Source: an uncultured Paracoccaceae bacterium (GTDB lineage Bacteria; Pseudomonadota; Alphaproteobacteria; Rhodobacterales; Rhodobacteraceae). From it: a DNA stretch of 64,000 nt. The notes under the pieces were generated by a model, which did no database searches, had not been told where the DNA came from, and was given only the letters and a program-made list of their open reading frames with translations. The stretch is taken from assembly GCA_951812615.1 (NCBI GenBank), contig CATOSU010000003.1, positions 310,001-374,000 of the forward strand, read 5' to 3'. The position numbers and the translations under genes are program-made. The stretch's first letter is position 1. Each line of letters opens with the position of its first letter. Shown here piece after piece: positions 54,135-62,940 of this stretch.

Positions 54135-55442
54135 ATGGTGAGGGAAAGTCTCACAGGCAGCCGGATCCGGGAAAGGCGGCAGATTGCCGGACTGCGACAG
54201 GCCGAACTGGCGCGGCAGGTCGGGATTTCGGCATCATATATCAACCTGATCGAGCATAACCGCCGGAGAATCGCGGGCAAGCTTCTGCTCGACATCGCCC
54301 GCGTACTGAAGGTTGATCCCACGCTGCTAACAGAAGGCGCAGAGGCCGCTTTGGTGGCTTCATTGCGCGAGGCTGCCGCCGACAGCGGGGTCGCGGCGGT
54401 CGAAGCTGAACGGGCGGATGAATTCGCTGGCCGGTTCCCTGGCTGGGCCGAGGTCATGGCCCGGCAAAGGCAGCGCATCCAGTCGCTGGAGCAGGCTGTG
54501 GAGATGCTGTCGGACCGGTTCAACCGGGATCCGCATCTTGCTGAATCATTGCACGAATTGCTGTCGACTGCGACCGCGATCCGGTCGACGGCGGCAATTC
54601 TTGCTGAAACCGGAGACCTTACCGCGGAATGGCGTGACCGTTTTCACCGCAATCTCGATCAGGACAGCCGGCGGCTGGCGGACAGTTCGAAATCGCTTGT
54701 GTCGTATCTGGATGCGACCACGCTGACTGAAGAGGGCCGGGCCATTCCACAGGAAGAGGCCGAAGCCTTCGTCACCGCCCACCATGCCCACTTCCCGGAG
54801 CTGGAAACCGGAGAGGTGGACCCGGAGACCCTGACGGACCGCGCTTCGGAGCTGAGTACCCCGGCCGCCCGGCAGATCGTGCTGGTGATCCTGCGCAGAT
54901 ATCTGGCCGATGCAAGAACCATGCCCCTGACCGAGATGCGCGAAACGCTGTCGCGGTCCGGTTTGGACCCGCTGGCCTTGGCCCGCAGATTCGGTGTCAC
55001 CCTGACAACTGCGTTGCGCCGGCTTGCAGTGATGCCACAGGACGACGTTGGCGTCGAAGTCGGGCTGGTAGTATGCGACGCTTCGGGCAGCATCCTGTTT
55101 CGCAAGCCGACCGAAGGGTTCGCGCTGCCGCGGTTCGGTGAAAGCTGTCCGCTGTGGCCATTATACGGCGCGCTCAGCCGGCCGATGACGCCGATCCGCC
55201 AACGGGTGGCGCAACCGGGTCGCGACAATGCAATATTCGACTGTGTTGCGATCAGTGAACCAGTGGGGCCGGTGTCCTTCAATCAGGAACCCGTCTATCG
55301 ATCGACAATGCTGATCGTGCCGGTCGCCGAGGCTGACACGGACGGGGCAGAGGCCATTCCGGTGGGTGTCAGCTGCAGGATTTGCCCGCGGGCGACCTGT
55401 TCTGCGCGTCGGGAACCGTCGATTCTGGGCGAAGGGTTTTGA
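54135..55442 (+). CDS. ScfR/RamB-like XRE-family regulator
   Basis: The 435-residue protein has an N-terminal HTH (GSRIRERRQIAGLRQAELARQVGISASYINLIEHNRR, residues 6-42) and a large C-terminal part. That part resembles short-chain acyl-CoA regulators of the RamB/MccR group (DUF2083-like), ending in the cysteine cluster VSCRICPRATCSARREPS. Such regulators sense acyl-CoA and control acetate or propionate metabolism. The start at 54135 (after GGCAGGA) puts it just downstream of the paired TGTAAACAA motifs. A slightly longer frame to 54099 is possible. Confidence 0.78.
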   Translation: MVRESLTGSRIRERRQIAGLRQAELARQVGISASYINLIEHNRRRIAGKLLLDIARVLKVDPTLLTEGAEAALVASLREAAADSGVAAVEAERADEFAGRFPGWAEVMARQRQRIQSLEQAVEMLSDRFNRDPHLAESLHELLSTATAIRSTAAILAETGDLTAEWRDRFHRNLDQDSRRLADSSKSLVSYLDATTLTEEGRAIPQEEAEAFVTAHHAHFPELETGEVDPETLTDRASELSTPAARQIVLVILRRYLADARTMPLTEMRETLSRSGLDPLALARRFGVTLTTALRRLAVMPQDDVGVEVGLVVCDASGSILFRKPTEGFALPRFGESCPLWPLYGALSRPMTPIRQRVAQPGRDNAIFDCVAISEPVGPVSFNQEPVYRSTMLIVPVAEADTDGAEAIPVGVSCRICPRATCSARREPSILGEGF

Positions 55443-55506
55443 CAGTCTTACAACAGGGCGATTAAGTTGATGAAAACCCCGGTCAACGGGGCGGGAGGAG
55501 AACGGA

Positions 55507-55887
55507 ATGAATCGGCATGTTCTGCTTGTCGAAGACGAACCGAACATTGTTGAGGCAATACGGTTTTTACTGACACGCGAAGGCTGGACCGTCGATTGCC
55601 ACACGGACGGCACAGATGCCGTTGAAACGGTGCAGGCGCTGCGTCCGGATCTGTTGATCCTTGACCTGATGCTGCCGGGCAAGAGCGGGTTGGATATTCT
55701 TCGCGAACTGCGCGGGATCAGCGATTTTGAACACCTCCCGGTGCTCATGCTGACCGCGAGGGGGCAATCCCGGGACCGGGACATGGCCGAGCGGGCCGGG
55801 GTCAGCCGGTTTATGACCAAGCCTTTCAGCAACATCGAAGTTCTCACGGCCGTGCGCGATCTGGTGGCGCTTGCAGGCCGGGCATGA
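55507..55887 (+). CDS. Single-domain response regulator
   Basis: The 126-residue receiver domain has the acid pocket EDEP near residues 9-12, the phosphorylated aspartate D53 in LLILDLMLPGKSG, the threonine in LMLTARG and the lysine in FMTKPFS. It lacks an output domain. It ends overlapping the next small gene by four bases and is likely the partner of the histidine kinase at 56177. Confidence 0.92.
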   Translation: MNRHVLLVEDEPNIVEAIRFLLTREGWTVDCHTDGTDAVETVQALRPDLLILDLMLPGKSGLDILRELRGISDFEHLPVLMLTARGQSRDRDMAERAGVSRFMTKPFSNIEVLTAVRDLVALAGRA

Positions 55888-56177
55888 ACGAGAAACCCAC
55901 CAGACCACCGGTCTTTCTGGAACGTTCAGGCTATCACCGGCGCCGGATGGCGGATGCGGCTTTTCTGTTGCCGATATTCGGGGCGCTGTTGTTGTGTACA
56001 CCGATCCTGTGGCCCAGCACCCCTGACGCACCGGACCAGACGGTCAGCGCAGTGTCGATGTCCGGGGCCATCTTGTATGTGTTCGGTGTCTGGCTGCTTT
56101 TGATCATCGGAGCGGCTTGGTTCGGACTGTGGGTGCGCAAATGGGGTGAAGACCGGCAGGACCCGGGCGCTCTCTGA
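55884..56177 (+). CDS. Small two-helix membrane protein
   Basis: The 97-residue protein has two hydrophobic segments (about residues 24-44 and 61-84) and a basic N-terminus (RSGYHRRRMADAAF). It is translationally coupled on both sides: a four-base overlap with the response regulator and a one-base overlap with the symporter-kinase. It resembles the short membrane protein commonly seen beside solute-symporter/kinase fusions, perhaps a companion subunit. Confidence 0.7.
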   Translation: MNEKPTRPPVFLERSGYHRRRMADAAFLLPIFGALLLCTPILWPSTPDAPDQTVSAVSMSGAILYVFGVWLLLIIGAAWFGLWVRKWGEDRQDPGAL

Positions 56178-58849
56178 TGGCGTCTTTCAATACTCTGGTA
56201 TTGGTTTGCCTGGGCTATGTGATGCTGTTGTTCATCGTGGCCTTTGTCGCGGACCGCCTTGCGGCGACAGGTGGCGACCGGTGGCTGCGATCGCCGTTGA
56301 TCTACACTCTGTCACTGTCGATCTACTGCACCGCCTGGACCTTTTACGGTGCCGTCGGTTACGCGGCCCGGTCCGGGCTGGAATTCGTCACCATCTACCT
56401 CGGTCCTACTCTGGTGATGATCGGATGGTGGTGGGGTGTGCGAAAACTGATCCGCATCGGCCGCAGCCAGCGTATTACCTCAATCGCGGACCTGATTTCG
56501 GCGCGTTACGGCAAATCCAACCTTCTGGCGGTGGGTGTGACCGTCCTGTCCGTAATCGCCATCACTCCCTACATTGCGCTGCAATTGCAGTCGATCACCT
56601 TGTCTTTCGCGGTATTCTCCGATGGAGACGAACTGACGAACAGGGACACAACTGCGTTCTGGGCGGCGTCCGGGCTGGCGGCGTTCGCTATCCTGTTCGG
56701 GACCCGCAATCTTGACGCCAACGAACGGCATCAGGGGGTGGTGACGGTGGTGACGGCGGTCGCTCTCGAGGCGGTGGTCAAGCTCGTCGCCCTGCTGGCA
56801 GTCGGTATCTTCGTTGTGTGGGGCGTCGCCGGAGGTGTGCCCGACATGCTGGAGCGTATCGACGCCTCGGATATCGGCCGCTGGCAAACGGACCGCTCGC
56901 GCTGGGCGACGATCATGTTTCTGGCCGCTGCCGCCTTTATCTGCCTGCCGCGCATGTTTCAGGTGATGGTTGTCGAAAATGATGATGAACGTCATTTACA
57001 GACTGCCGGCTGGGCATTTCCTCTTTACCTCGCCGCGATGAGCCTGTTCGTGGTTCCGATTGCGGTGATCGGGCTGGATACGCTGCCCGAAGGATCGAAC
57101 CCTGACCTCTTTGTGCTGACAGTACCGCTCAGCGAAGGGCGCGAGGGGCTGGCGATGTTTTCGTTTCTCGGCGGGTTTTCGTCGGCCACGTCGATGGTGA
57201 TCGTCGCCGCAATGGCCCTTTCGACCATGGTGTCGAACCATATCGTGATGCCGATCTGGCTGTCGCTGCGCGGGGACGGGGCGTCGGTTTCCGGTGATGT
57301 GAGAAGTATCGTGATTTTCTCACGGCGGCTGGCCATCGCGGGGATTATGGCGCTGGGATACACCTATTTCCGGGCCTCCGGCGGGGGCGCAGCACTGGCT
57401 GCGATCGGGCTGATCGCCTTTGCCGGGATCGCGCAGGTTCTGCCGGCGCTGGTTGGTGGACTGTATTGGCGCGGGGCAACCCGCAGCGGCGCGGCCGCCG
57501 GCCTTTTGGTCGGGTTTCTGGTCTGGGCCTATACCCTGCTCTTGCCGGAAACCGGCAGTGGTATCCTGACGGCCGGTGTACTGGAACACGGACCGCTTGG
57601 CCTCAGCTGGCTCAGGCCACACGCCCTTTTTGGTATCGAGGGGCTGGACCCGATTGTGCATTCAGTGGCCTGGAGCCTGTTTCTGAACACCGCGGTGTTC
57701 TGCATCATTTCCGTCAGCACCTTTCCCGGCCCGCTGGAACGGCTGCAGGGGGCGCAATTTGTCAACGTGTTCGAACATTCCGCGGCGCCGAAGGAATGGG
57801 CCGGGTCCTATGCCCAGACCGAAGACCTGATGATCATGACCCAGAGGATCATGGAGGCTGAACAGGCGCGGGCGCTGTTCCGGCAGGGTGCAGGGCAACA
57901 GGGGCAGAGCGGTGAAATGCCCGAACCGACCCCGGCGTTTCTGGAATTTCTGGAACGGGCCTTATCGGGTTCAGTGGGGGCCGCGACGGCCCATGCGATG
58001 ATCGGTCAGATCGTGGGCCGGTCGTCGGTTTCGGTCGAAGACCTGTTGGCGGTCGCTGACGAATCTGCGGAACTGATGGAGTATTCCAGCCGACTGGGGG
58101 CCCAGTCGGCAGAACTGAGCCGAACCGCGCGGCAACTGCGCGAGGCCAATGAGATGCTGACGCAGATTTCCGAGCAGAAAGATGCCTTTCTCAGCCAGGT
58201 CAGTCATGAATTGCGCACGCCGATGACGTCGATCCGGGCGTTCTCTGAACTGATGCGGGATACGGAAGCCTTGTCCGAAGCCGACCAGAAGCGGTTCGCA
58301 AATATCATCCATGACGAGGCCCGGCGGCTGACACGGCTTCTGGATGACCTGCTGGACCTGAGCGTTCTGGAAAGCGGCAAGGTGAACCTGAACCTGAACG
58401 CCGGGAACCTGTCCGAGGTGATGGATCAGGCGGTGGTGACAGCACTGACCGGGTCCAGCAACCCGATACAGGTTCTGCGTGAACCGGGGTCGGCGGATAT
58501 CGGGATACATACCGATCTAGACCGCCTGTCGCAGGTGTTCATCAACATCATCAGCAATGCACAGAAGTACTGTGATGCCGAAACCCCCGAATTGAGCATT
58601 ACCACCTCCCGGAACGGCGAGCAGATCGTGATCGACTTTGTTGACAACGGGTCGGGTATCCCGCCCGAAGCCCGTGCCGCTGTGTTCGAGAAGTTTGCGC
58701 GGGTCAGCGCGGACAAGGCCGGGGGTGCCGGTTTGGGGTTGGCGATCTGCCGAGAAATCCTGCAGCGGCTGGGTGGGGACGTGAGCTATCTTGACGGGCA
58801 TGAAGGTGGCGCGTTCCGGGTGCAATTGCCGCTAAACACCAACCTCTGA
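56177..58849 (+). CDS. Sodium/solute-symporter-like sensor histidine kinase (CrbS/CbrA type)
   Basis: The 890-residue protein fuses a 12-13 helix solute:sodium symporter domain (about residues 1-520) to a linker and a histidine kinase. The kinase has His677 in FLSQVSHELRTPMTSIRAF, the N box region NIISNAQKYCDA, the G1 box DNGSGIPPEARAAVFEKF and the G2 box GGAGLGLAICREIL. Proteins of this build sense a carbon source such as acetate and phosphorylate a receiver. Here the lone receiver at 55507 is the likely target. No PAS domain or receiver is attached. Confidence 0.9.
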   Translation: MASFNTLVLVCLGYVMLLFIVAFVADRLAATGGDRWLRSPLIYTLSLSIYCTAWTFYGAVGYAARSGLEFVTIYLGPTLVMIGWWWGVRKLIRIGRSQRITSIADLISARYGKSNLLAVGVTVLSVIAITPYIALQLQSITLSFAVFSDGDELTNRDTTAFWAASGLAAFAILFGTRNLDANERHQGVVTVVTAVALEAVVKLVALLAVGIFVVWGVAGGVPDMLERIDASDIGRWQTDRSRWATIMFLAAAAFICLPRMFQVMVVENDDERHLQTAGWAFPLYLAAMSLFVVPIAVIGLDTLPEGSNPDLFVLTVPLSEGREGLAMFSFLGGFSSATSMVIVAAMALSTMVSNHIVMPIWLSLRGDGASVSGDVRSIVIFSRRLAIAGIMALGYTYFRASGGGAALAAIGLIAFAGIAQVLPALVGGLYWRGATRSGAAAGLLVGFLVWAYTLLLPETGSGILTAGVLEHGPLGLSWLRPHALFGIEGLDPIVHSVAWSLFLNTAVFCIISVSTFPGPLERLQGAQFVNVFEHSAAPKEWAGSYAQTEDLMIMTQRIMEAEQARALFRQGAGQQGQSGEMPEPTPAFLEFLERALSGSVGAATAHAMIGQIVGRSSVSVEDLLAVADESAELMEYSSRLGAQSAELSRTARQLREANEMLTQISEQKDAFLSQVSHELRTPMTSIRAFSELMRDTEALSEADQKRFANIIHDEARRLTRLLDDLLDLSVLESGKVNLNLNAGNLSEVMDQAVVTALTGSSNPIQVLREPGSADIGIHTDLDRLSQVFINIISNAQKYCDAETPELSITTSRNGEQIVIDFVDNGSGIPPEARAAVFEKFARVSADKAGGAGLGLAICREILQRLGGDVSYLDGHEGGAFRVQLPLNTNL

Positions 58850-58924
58850 CCAAGGGGCGGTAAAGGTTCTGGTAACCGACCCGGCCGTATACAGAGACCA
58901 GCAGGAAGGTTGCCCGGGCACAGC

Positions 58925-60007
58925 ATGGCCATGACGGAAAACAATTCGGTTCTGCGCAGGAAGCTGGGCGGATCGCCCGCCGAAGAGCCGGCGGAAGACC
59001 GTTCATCGATTCGCGCATTGCGGCTCGCAACCGCGCGGGTGTCGAGGGACATGCTGGACTTGCGGCTGGATGTCATCGGCGGCGCGCAAGGGACAAATCA
59101 GGCCGCGGACCTGCCGGGTCTGTTTGCAAATGATCATTTGCTGATGGTCTTTGAAGGCGAAGCTGGTGTGTCCGCTGCAGTTGCGCTTGGCCCGGAACTG
59201 GTTGGCGCGCTGATCCAGCAACAGACATTCGGAACACTGGTCTCGCTGGACGGGCAGGCGCGCGCGTTTACGGATACAGACGCCGCGCTTTGCGCCCCAT
59301 TTGCCGAAGCCGTTCTGGCCCGGGCATCCGAACTGGCCGAGAGCGCAGAAGACCGGGCCTGTTTGCAGGGGCACCGGTTCTCAACGCGCGGGCAGGATCC
59401 GGCCAGTGTGGTCATCAGCCTCGAAGGGGATCGGTTCCGGGTTTTCGACCTGACGCTCGACATCGCTGTGGGGACTGGACAAAGCCGGCTGATTGCGGTT
59501 TTGCCGGAGGGCGCGCCAAGGGCGAGGGAACCGGCGCAGGGCATGGTTTCCGATGGAACGGGGGAAACGCTCGGACATGTCGCGTCAAATGCCTCAGTCC
59601 GGCTCAACGCGGTGATGTGCCGGGTGCCGTTGCCGCTGTCGGAATTGTCTGCCCTGAACCCCGGCGATTTGTTGCCCCTGCCGGCATACAGGCTGGACCG
59701 GACAGAACTCCTGACCATGTCAGGTCAGAGCGTTGGTACCGGCCGGCTGGGGCGTGTCGAAGGGCTGCGGGCGGTCCGCGTCAACGAAACCACTGCGCCG
59801 GAAACTGATTTCACCGGGCCGTCGGCGCCGCGGTCTGCGCCACCGGCGGCGCTGGCCTTGTCAGAACAACCGGGTACAGCACAGCCGCCTGAGGAAGAAG
59901 ATTTCGCGCTCGACCAGCTGGATCAGGACGAAGCGATCAAGCGAATTTCCGAACTGGCCGGGCTGGAACAGGAGGCCGGGCAGGAGGTGACGCACACCTT
60001 GCCCTGA
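58925..60007 (+). CDS. FliM/FliN-family (SpoA-domain) switch-like protein
   Basis: The 360-residue protein has an N-terminal FliM-like middle domain (RLATARVSRDMLDLRLDVIG, then LLMVFEGEAGVSAAVALGPELVGALI) and a SpoA surface (LNAVMCRVPLPLSELSALNPGDLLPLPAYRLD near residues 225-255). A disordered acidic tail follows (about residues 295-360). FliM and FliN form the flagellar C-ring switch. No other flagellar genes are near; it follows the symporter-kinase on the same strand. It may be a detached FliM or a non-flagellar SpoA protein. Confidence 0.72.
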   Translation: MAMTENNSVLRRKLGGSPAEEPAEDRSSIRALRLATARVSRDMLDLRLDVIGGAQGTNQAADLPGLFANDHLLMVFEGEAGVSAAVALGPELVGALIQQQTFGTLVSLDGQARAFTDTDAALCAPFAEAVLARASELAESAEDRACLQGHRFSTRGQDPASVVISLEGDRFRVFDLTLDIAVGTGQSRLIAVLPEGAPRAREPAQGMVSDGTGETLGHVASNASVRLNAVMCRVPLPLSELSALNPGDLLPLPAYRLDRTELLTMSGQSVGTGRLGRVEGLRAVRVNETTAPETDFTGPSAPRSAPPAALALSEQPGTAQPPEEEDFALDQLDQDEAIKRISELAGLEQEAGQEVTHTLP

Positions 60008-60014
60008 TGCGACC

Positions 60015-60434
60015 TCAGCCGCCGTTTTCCAGGCGCGGCCGCAGCGCCTCAAGCTGATATCCTGCTGCAGCGGTCCGGGCGAGGATGTCATCCGCGGACA
60101 TCTGACCGGCCTTGCCCAGCGACCAGACCACGGAGCACCGGGTGCCGGACGCGCAATAGGCCAGCACCGGACCTTCGGCGCCATCGATCAGCGCGGCCTG
60201 AGCGGCCACGTTTTCCGGCGTCATAGTCTGATGAGTGAGCTCCAGCACGTGAAAACTCAGCCCTTCGGCCTCGGCTGCAGCCCTTATGGCCGCAGCCTGG
60301 TGGCTAGGGGGGACTTCCCCGTCCGGCCGGTTGCAGATGACCGTGTGAAACCCGGCTTTGCGGATTTCGGGCAAGTCTTCTGCCTCGATCTGCGGCGACA
60401 CGAAATAGCGGTCGGTGATTTTGCGAATATCCAT
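60015..60434 (-). CDS. DUF442/TIGR01244 protein (Blh-like, cysteine-loop)
   Basis: The 139-residue protein has the phosphatase-like fold with YCASGTRCS as the C-x5-R-type loop near residue 93, preceded by FHTVICNRPDGE. TIGR01244 proteins (beta-lactamase-hydrolase-like N-domain) occur in reduced-sulfur operons with persulfide dioxygenase and YeeE transporters, where the cysteine is thought to handle sulfane sulfur. It is last in the 62215-60015 minus-strand cluster. Confidence 0.8.
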   Translation of the reverse strand: MDIRKITDRYFVSPQIEAEDLPEIRKAGFHTVICNRPDGEVPPSHQAAAIRAAAEAEGLSFHVLELTHQTMTPENVAAQAALIDGAEGPVLAYCASGTRCSVVWSLGKAGQMSADDILARTAAAGYQLEALRPRLENGG

Positions 60435-60445
60435 GTTTCAGCTCT

Positions 60446-60877
60446 TTATGCGGCTTCTGCCCAGCGGTCCAGTCGGGTGCCGATCGTTGGTGCTGCACCC
60501 ATTCCGATCAGCATGGCGGCGAGGAAGACGAGTCCGCCGACGCCGCCATAACTGAGCGATGCGATGGACGGTCCGGGACACAGGCCCGACAGCCCCCAGC
60601 CCATCCCGAACAGGACCGAACCGACGACCAGCCGGTGACCGATTTCATGGATTGGCGGTGGCGGAAACAGCCCCCCAGACAGCGGACGGCTGACCCGGGT
60701 CAGCTGCCAGGCGATGGTCATCGGGATGATCGCGCCGCCCATGACAAAGGCCAACGTCGGGTCCCAGTCTCCGAACACGTCGAGCCAGCCCTGAACCTTG
60801 CGCGTGTCGGTCATGCCCGACACGAACAATCCGGCACCGAACAGTCCGCCGGCAATCGCTGCAAAGAGAATGCGCAT
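60446..60877 (-). CDS. YeeE/YedE (DUF6691) sulfur-transport membrane protein, half 2
   Basis: The 143-residue protein has about four hydrophobic segments, with [26 protein letters not shown] near the start, and [22 protein letters not shown] near residue 105, containing the cysteine-bearing G.CPGP motif of thiosulfate/sulfur transporters. It also has four consecutive prolines in [11 protein letters not shown]. It begins with an ATG that shares one base with the previous stop. Confidence 0.85.
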   Translation of the reverse strand: MRILFAAIAGGLFGAGLFVSGMTDTRKVQGWLDVFGDWDPTLAFVMGGAIIPMTIAWQLTRVSRPLSGGLFPPPPIHEIGHRLVVGSVLFGMGWGLSGLCPGPSIASLSYGGVGGLVFLAAMLIGMGAAPTIGTRLDRWAEAA

Positions 60878-61305
60878 CAGATCACTCCCAGAATGTGGCG
60901 GAACAGGACGACGGTTATGCCGCCGGCAAGGATGTAGAACACAGTGGCCACGATACCGCGCAGCGAAAACCGCGAGATCCCGCATACGCCGTGCCCGGAC
61001 GTGCAGCCATTGGCGATCCGCGTGCCGACGCCAACCAGCAGCCCGGCCACGACAACCACGAACAAATTCGGGGTTAGGTGAGTGGTGATTTCTACATTAT
61101 AGAGCGGGGTGAGCACGATCGGGACAACCGCGACCGCGGCAAGAAATGCCAGCCGTTCCCAGGCGGTATCGCGCCCGCTGCCGTCAATCAGCCCGCCGAT
61201 AATGCCGCTGGCACCCATTATTTTGCCGTTGCCCAGAAGATAGGCCGCGCCACCCAGTCCGATCAGCACGCCGCCGACCAAACCCCAAATCCAGTCAGGT
61301 TCCAT
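60877..61305 (-). CDS. YeeE/YedE sulfur-transport membrane protein, half 1
   Basis: The 142-residue protein is the partner half, with [30 protein letters not shown] at the start and [21 protein letters not shown] near residue 105, the GC(T)SGHG motif of the family. Two such halves together give the full sulfur permease. It lies 46 bases after the MBL gene. Confidence 0.88.
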   Translation of the reverse strand: MEPDWIWGLVGGVLIGLGGAAYLLGNGKIMGASGIIGGLIDGSGRDTAWERLAFLAAVAVVPIVLTPLYNVEITTHLTPNLFVVVVAGLLVGVGTRIANGCTSGHGVCGISRFSLRGIVATVFYILAGGITVVLFRHILGVI

Positions 61306-61351
61306 GTTGTCTTCCTCATGTGTCAGGACCGGGCCGTGCGGCCCGTTCTGT

Positions 61352-62215
61352 TCAGATCTTGTTTACCGGGATTTTCAGGAACACATCACCCTGTTCGTCC
61401 GCCGGCGGCATCTGGCCGGCCCGCATGTTGACCTGCAGCGACGGCAGGATCAGGCGCGGCATGCCAAGGGTTGCGTCACGGGCGTCACGCATTTCCACGA
61501 ATTCCTCGACGCTCTTGCCCTCGCCGATATGAATATTGAGCGCCTTTTGTTCGCCCACCGTCGTTTCCCACGCATAGTCGTCCCGGCCCGGTGCCTTGTA
61601 ATCGTGGCCAACGAAAATGCGGGTTTCGTCCGGCAAGGCAAGGATCTTCTGGATCGACTTGAACAAGGTTTCCGAAGACCCGCCCGGAAAATCGCACCGT
61701 GCCGTGCCGAAATCCGGCATGAACAGTGTGTCGCCGACAAAGGCGGCATCACCAATGACATAGGTCAGGCAGGCCGGGGTATGGCCCGGGGTGTGCAGAA
61801 CGTCACCGCGCATCTGGCCGACATGGAAACTGTCGCCTTCGGTAAACAGCGCGTCGAACTGGCTGCCGTCGCGTTGAAACTCGGTGCCTTCGTTGAAAAT
61901 TTTGCCAAATGTGTCCTGAACCACGGTAATGTTCTCACCGATCCCGATGTTGCCGCCCAACTGTTCCTGCAGATAGGGCGCTGCCGACAGGTGGTCGGCA
62001 TGCACATGGGTTTCAAGAATCCACTGCGGATCCAGGTTTTCGGAGCGGATATAAGCAATAATGTCATCGGCGCTCTTGGTGGACGTGCGGCCCGAGGCAT
62101 GGTCGAAATCCAGAACGCTGTCGATGATGGCGCAGGCCCGGCCTTCGGGTTCCTGAACTACAAAGGATGCCGTGTTGGTGGCTTCGTCGAAGAAGGCTTT
62201 CACAAAAGGTGTCAT
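61352..62215 (-). CDS. Persulfide-dioxygenase-like MBL-fold enzyme
   Basis: The 287-residue metallo-beta-lactamase fold protein has THVHADHLSAAPYLQ near residue 70 (the HxHxDH metal motif), HTPGHTPACLTYVIGDAAFVGDTLF near 150 with further ligands, and FVGHDY near 210. Its similarity to ETHE1/Blh enzymes and its partners suggest it oxidises glutathione persulfide to sulfite. The ATG at 62215 is used; a longer frame to 62254 has no ribosome site. An AT-rich palindrome sits 64 bases upstream. Confidence 0.85.
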   Translation of the reverse strand: MTPFVKAFFDEATNTASFVVQEPEGRACAIIDSVLDFDHASGRTSTKSADDIIAYIRSENLDPQWILETHVHADHLSAAPYLQEQLGGNIGIGENITVVQDTFGKIFNEGTEFQRDGSQFDALFTEGDSFHVGQMRGDVLHTPGHTPACLTYVIGDAAFVGDTLFMPDFGTARCDFPGGSSETLFKSIQKILALPDETRIFVGHDYKAPGRDDYAWETTVGEQKALNIHIGEGKSVEEFVEMRDARDATLGMPRLILPSLQVNMRAGQMPPADEQGDVFLKIPVNKI

Positions 62216-62278
62216 GGCAGTGTTATCCTGTACGTGGCGAAACCAGCGGCGCATTTCGCCGCGGTGAACAGAATATAT

Positions 62279-62294
62279 ATTAGAATAATCTAAT
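62279..62294. promoter_or_regulatory. AT-rich perfect palindrome upstream of the sulfur cluster
   Basis: ATTAGAATAATCTAAT has six-base arms (ATTAGA, TCTAAT) around ATAA, in an AT-rich patch (about 62271-62298) that stands out from GC-rich DNA. It is 64 bases before the MBL start and may overlap the promoter. Sulfur clusters of this kind are often controlled by BigR/SqrR repressors at AT-rich dyads; no such gene is in the window. Confidence 0.6.
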
Positions 62295-62310
62295 GTAAAG
62301 GGGTGCGCTG

Positions 62311-62529
62311 TCAGCCGAGGATGATTCCGATCACGACCAGCATCAGGCCGATCACGGACAGAAACATCGCACCCAGATTGACAGGCAACACGGATTGAAT
62401 AACCGCGCGCAGGGCGTCGTCGTCAATTCCGGAACGCCGCGCGCGGGCAACGCGCAGTATGCACCAGATCAGCCCGGCCAGCCCCAGCAGGGAAACCACC
62501 GCACCGCCCCAGATCATCGCATCATACAT
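62311..62529 (-). CDS. Small two-helix membrane protein
   Basis: The 72-residue protein has a hydrophobic N-terminal helix (AVVSLLGLAGLIWCILRVA), a charged loop RARRSGIDDDALR and a second helix (LGAMFLSVIGLMLVVIGIILG). No family is recognised. It precedes the sulfur cluster on the same strand, but the palindrome lies between them, so it is probably a separate unit. Confidence 0.65.
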   Translation of the reverse strand: MYDAMIWGGAVVSLLGLAGLIWCILRVARARRSGIDDDALRAVIQSVLPVNLGAMFLSVIGLMLVVIGIILG

Positions 62530-62668
62530 CTCAGTCCCCTTTGCCCGAGCGTGCCCGGCCTATTGCATCACCGCCCCTCGTGCAAGACGGCGCGCAGGCT
62601 CTTGCAACGCAAGGCGCGGGCGCGTATCCCGCAGGTTCCCCCGATTGGCAGCCTGACGGAGACCTGAA

Positions 62669-62926
62669 ATGGACGAGACCCAGACCGACGAAAGCTATCG
62701 CGTAACCGCGGGCGAGCTGCGCCAGTTCATTGAACGGTTCGAGCGGCTGGAAATTGAGAAGAAGGACCTTGCCGATCAGCAGAAAGAGGTCATGGCCGAA
62801 GCCAAGGCGCGGGGCTACGACACCAAGGTGATGCGCAAGCTGGTTGCCCTGCGCAAACGCGACAAGGATGACATTGCCGAAGAAGAGGCAGTGTTGGAAA
62901 TGTACAAGGCCGCGCTGGGAATGTGA
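62669..62926 (+). CDS. gapR: GapR-like nucleoid protein (DUF2312)
   Basis: The 85-residue protein is almost entirely helical, with LRQFIERFERLEIEKKDLADQQKEVMAEAKARGYDTKVMRKLVALRKRDKDD, the DUF2312 signature. GapR binds overtwisted DNA ahead of replication and transcription forks and stimulates topoisomerases in Caulobacter. The length and sequence are typical for Rhodobacteraceae. Confidence 0.93.
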   Translation: MDETQTDESYRVTAGELRQFIERFERLEIEKKDLADQQKEVMAEAKARGYDTKVMRKLVALRKRDKDDIAEEEAVLEMYKAALGM

Positions 62927-62940
62927 CGGGTGCGGTCGGG

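Noticed and set aside
61304-62293. 329-codon plus-strand frame
   Set aside because: It is antisense to the MBL-fold enzyme, which has full metal ligands.
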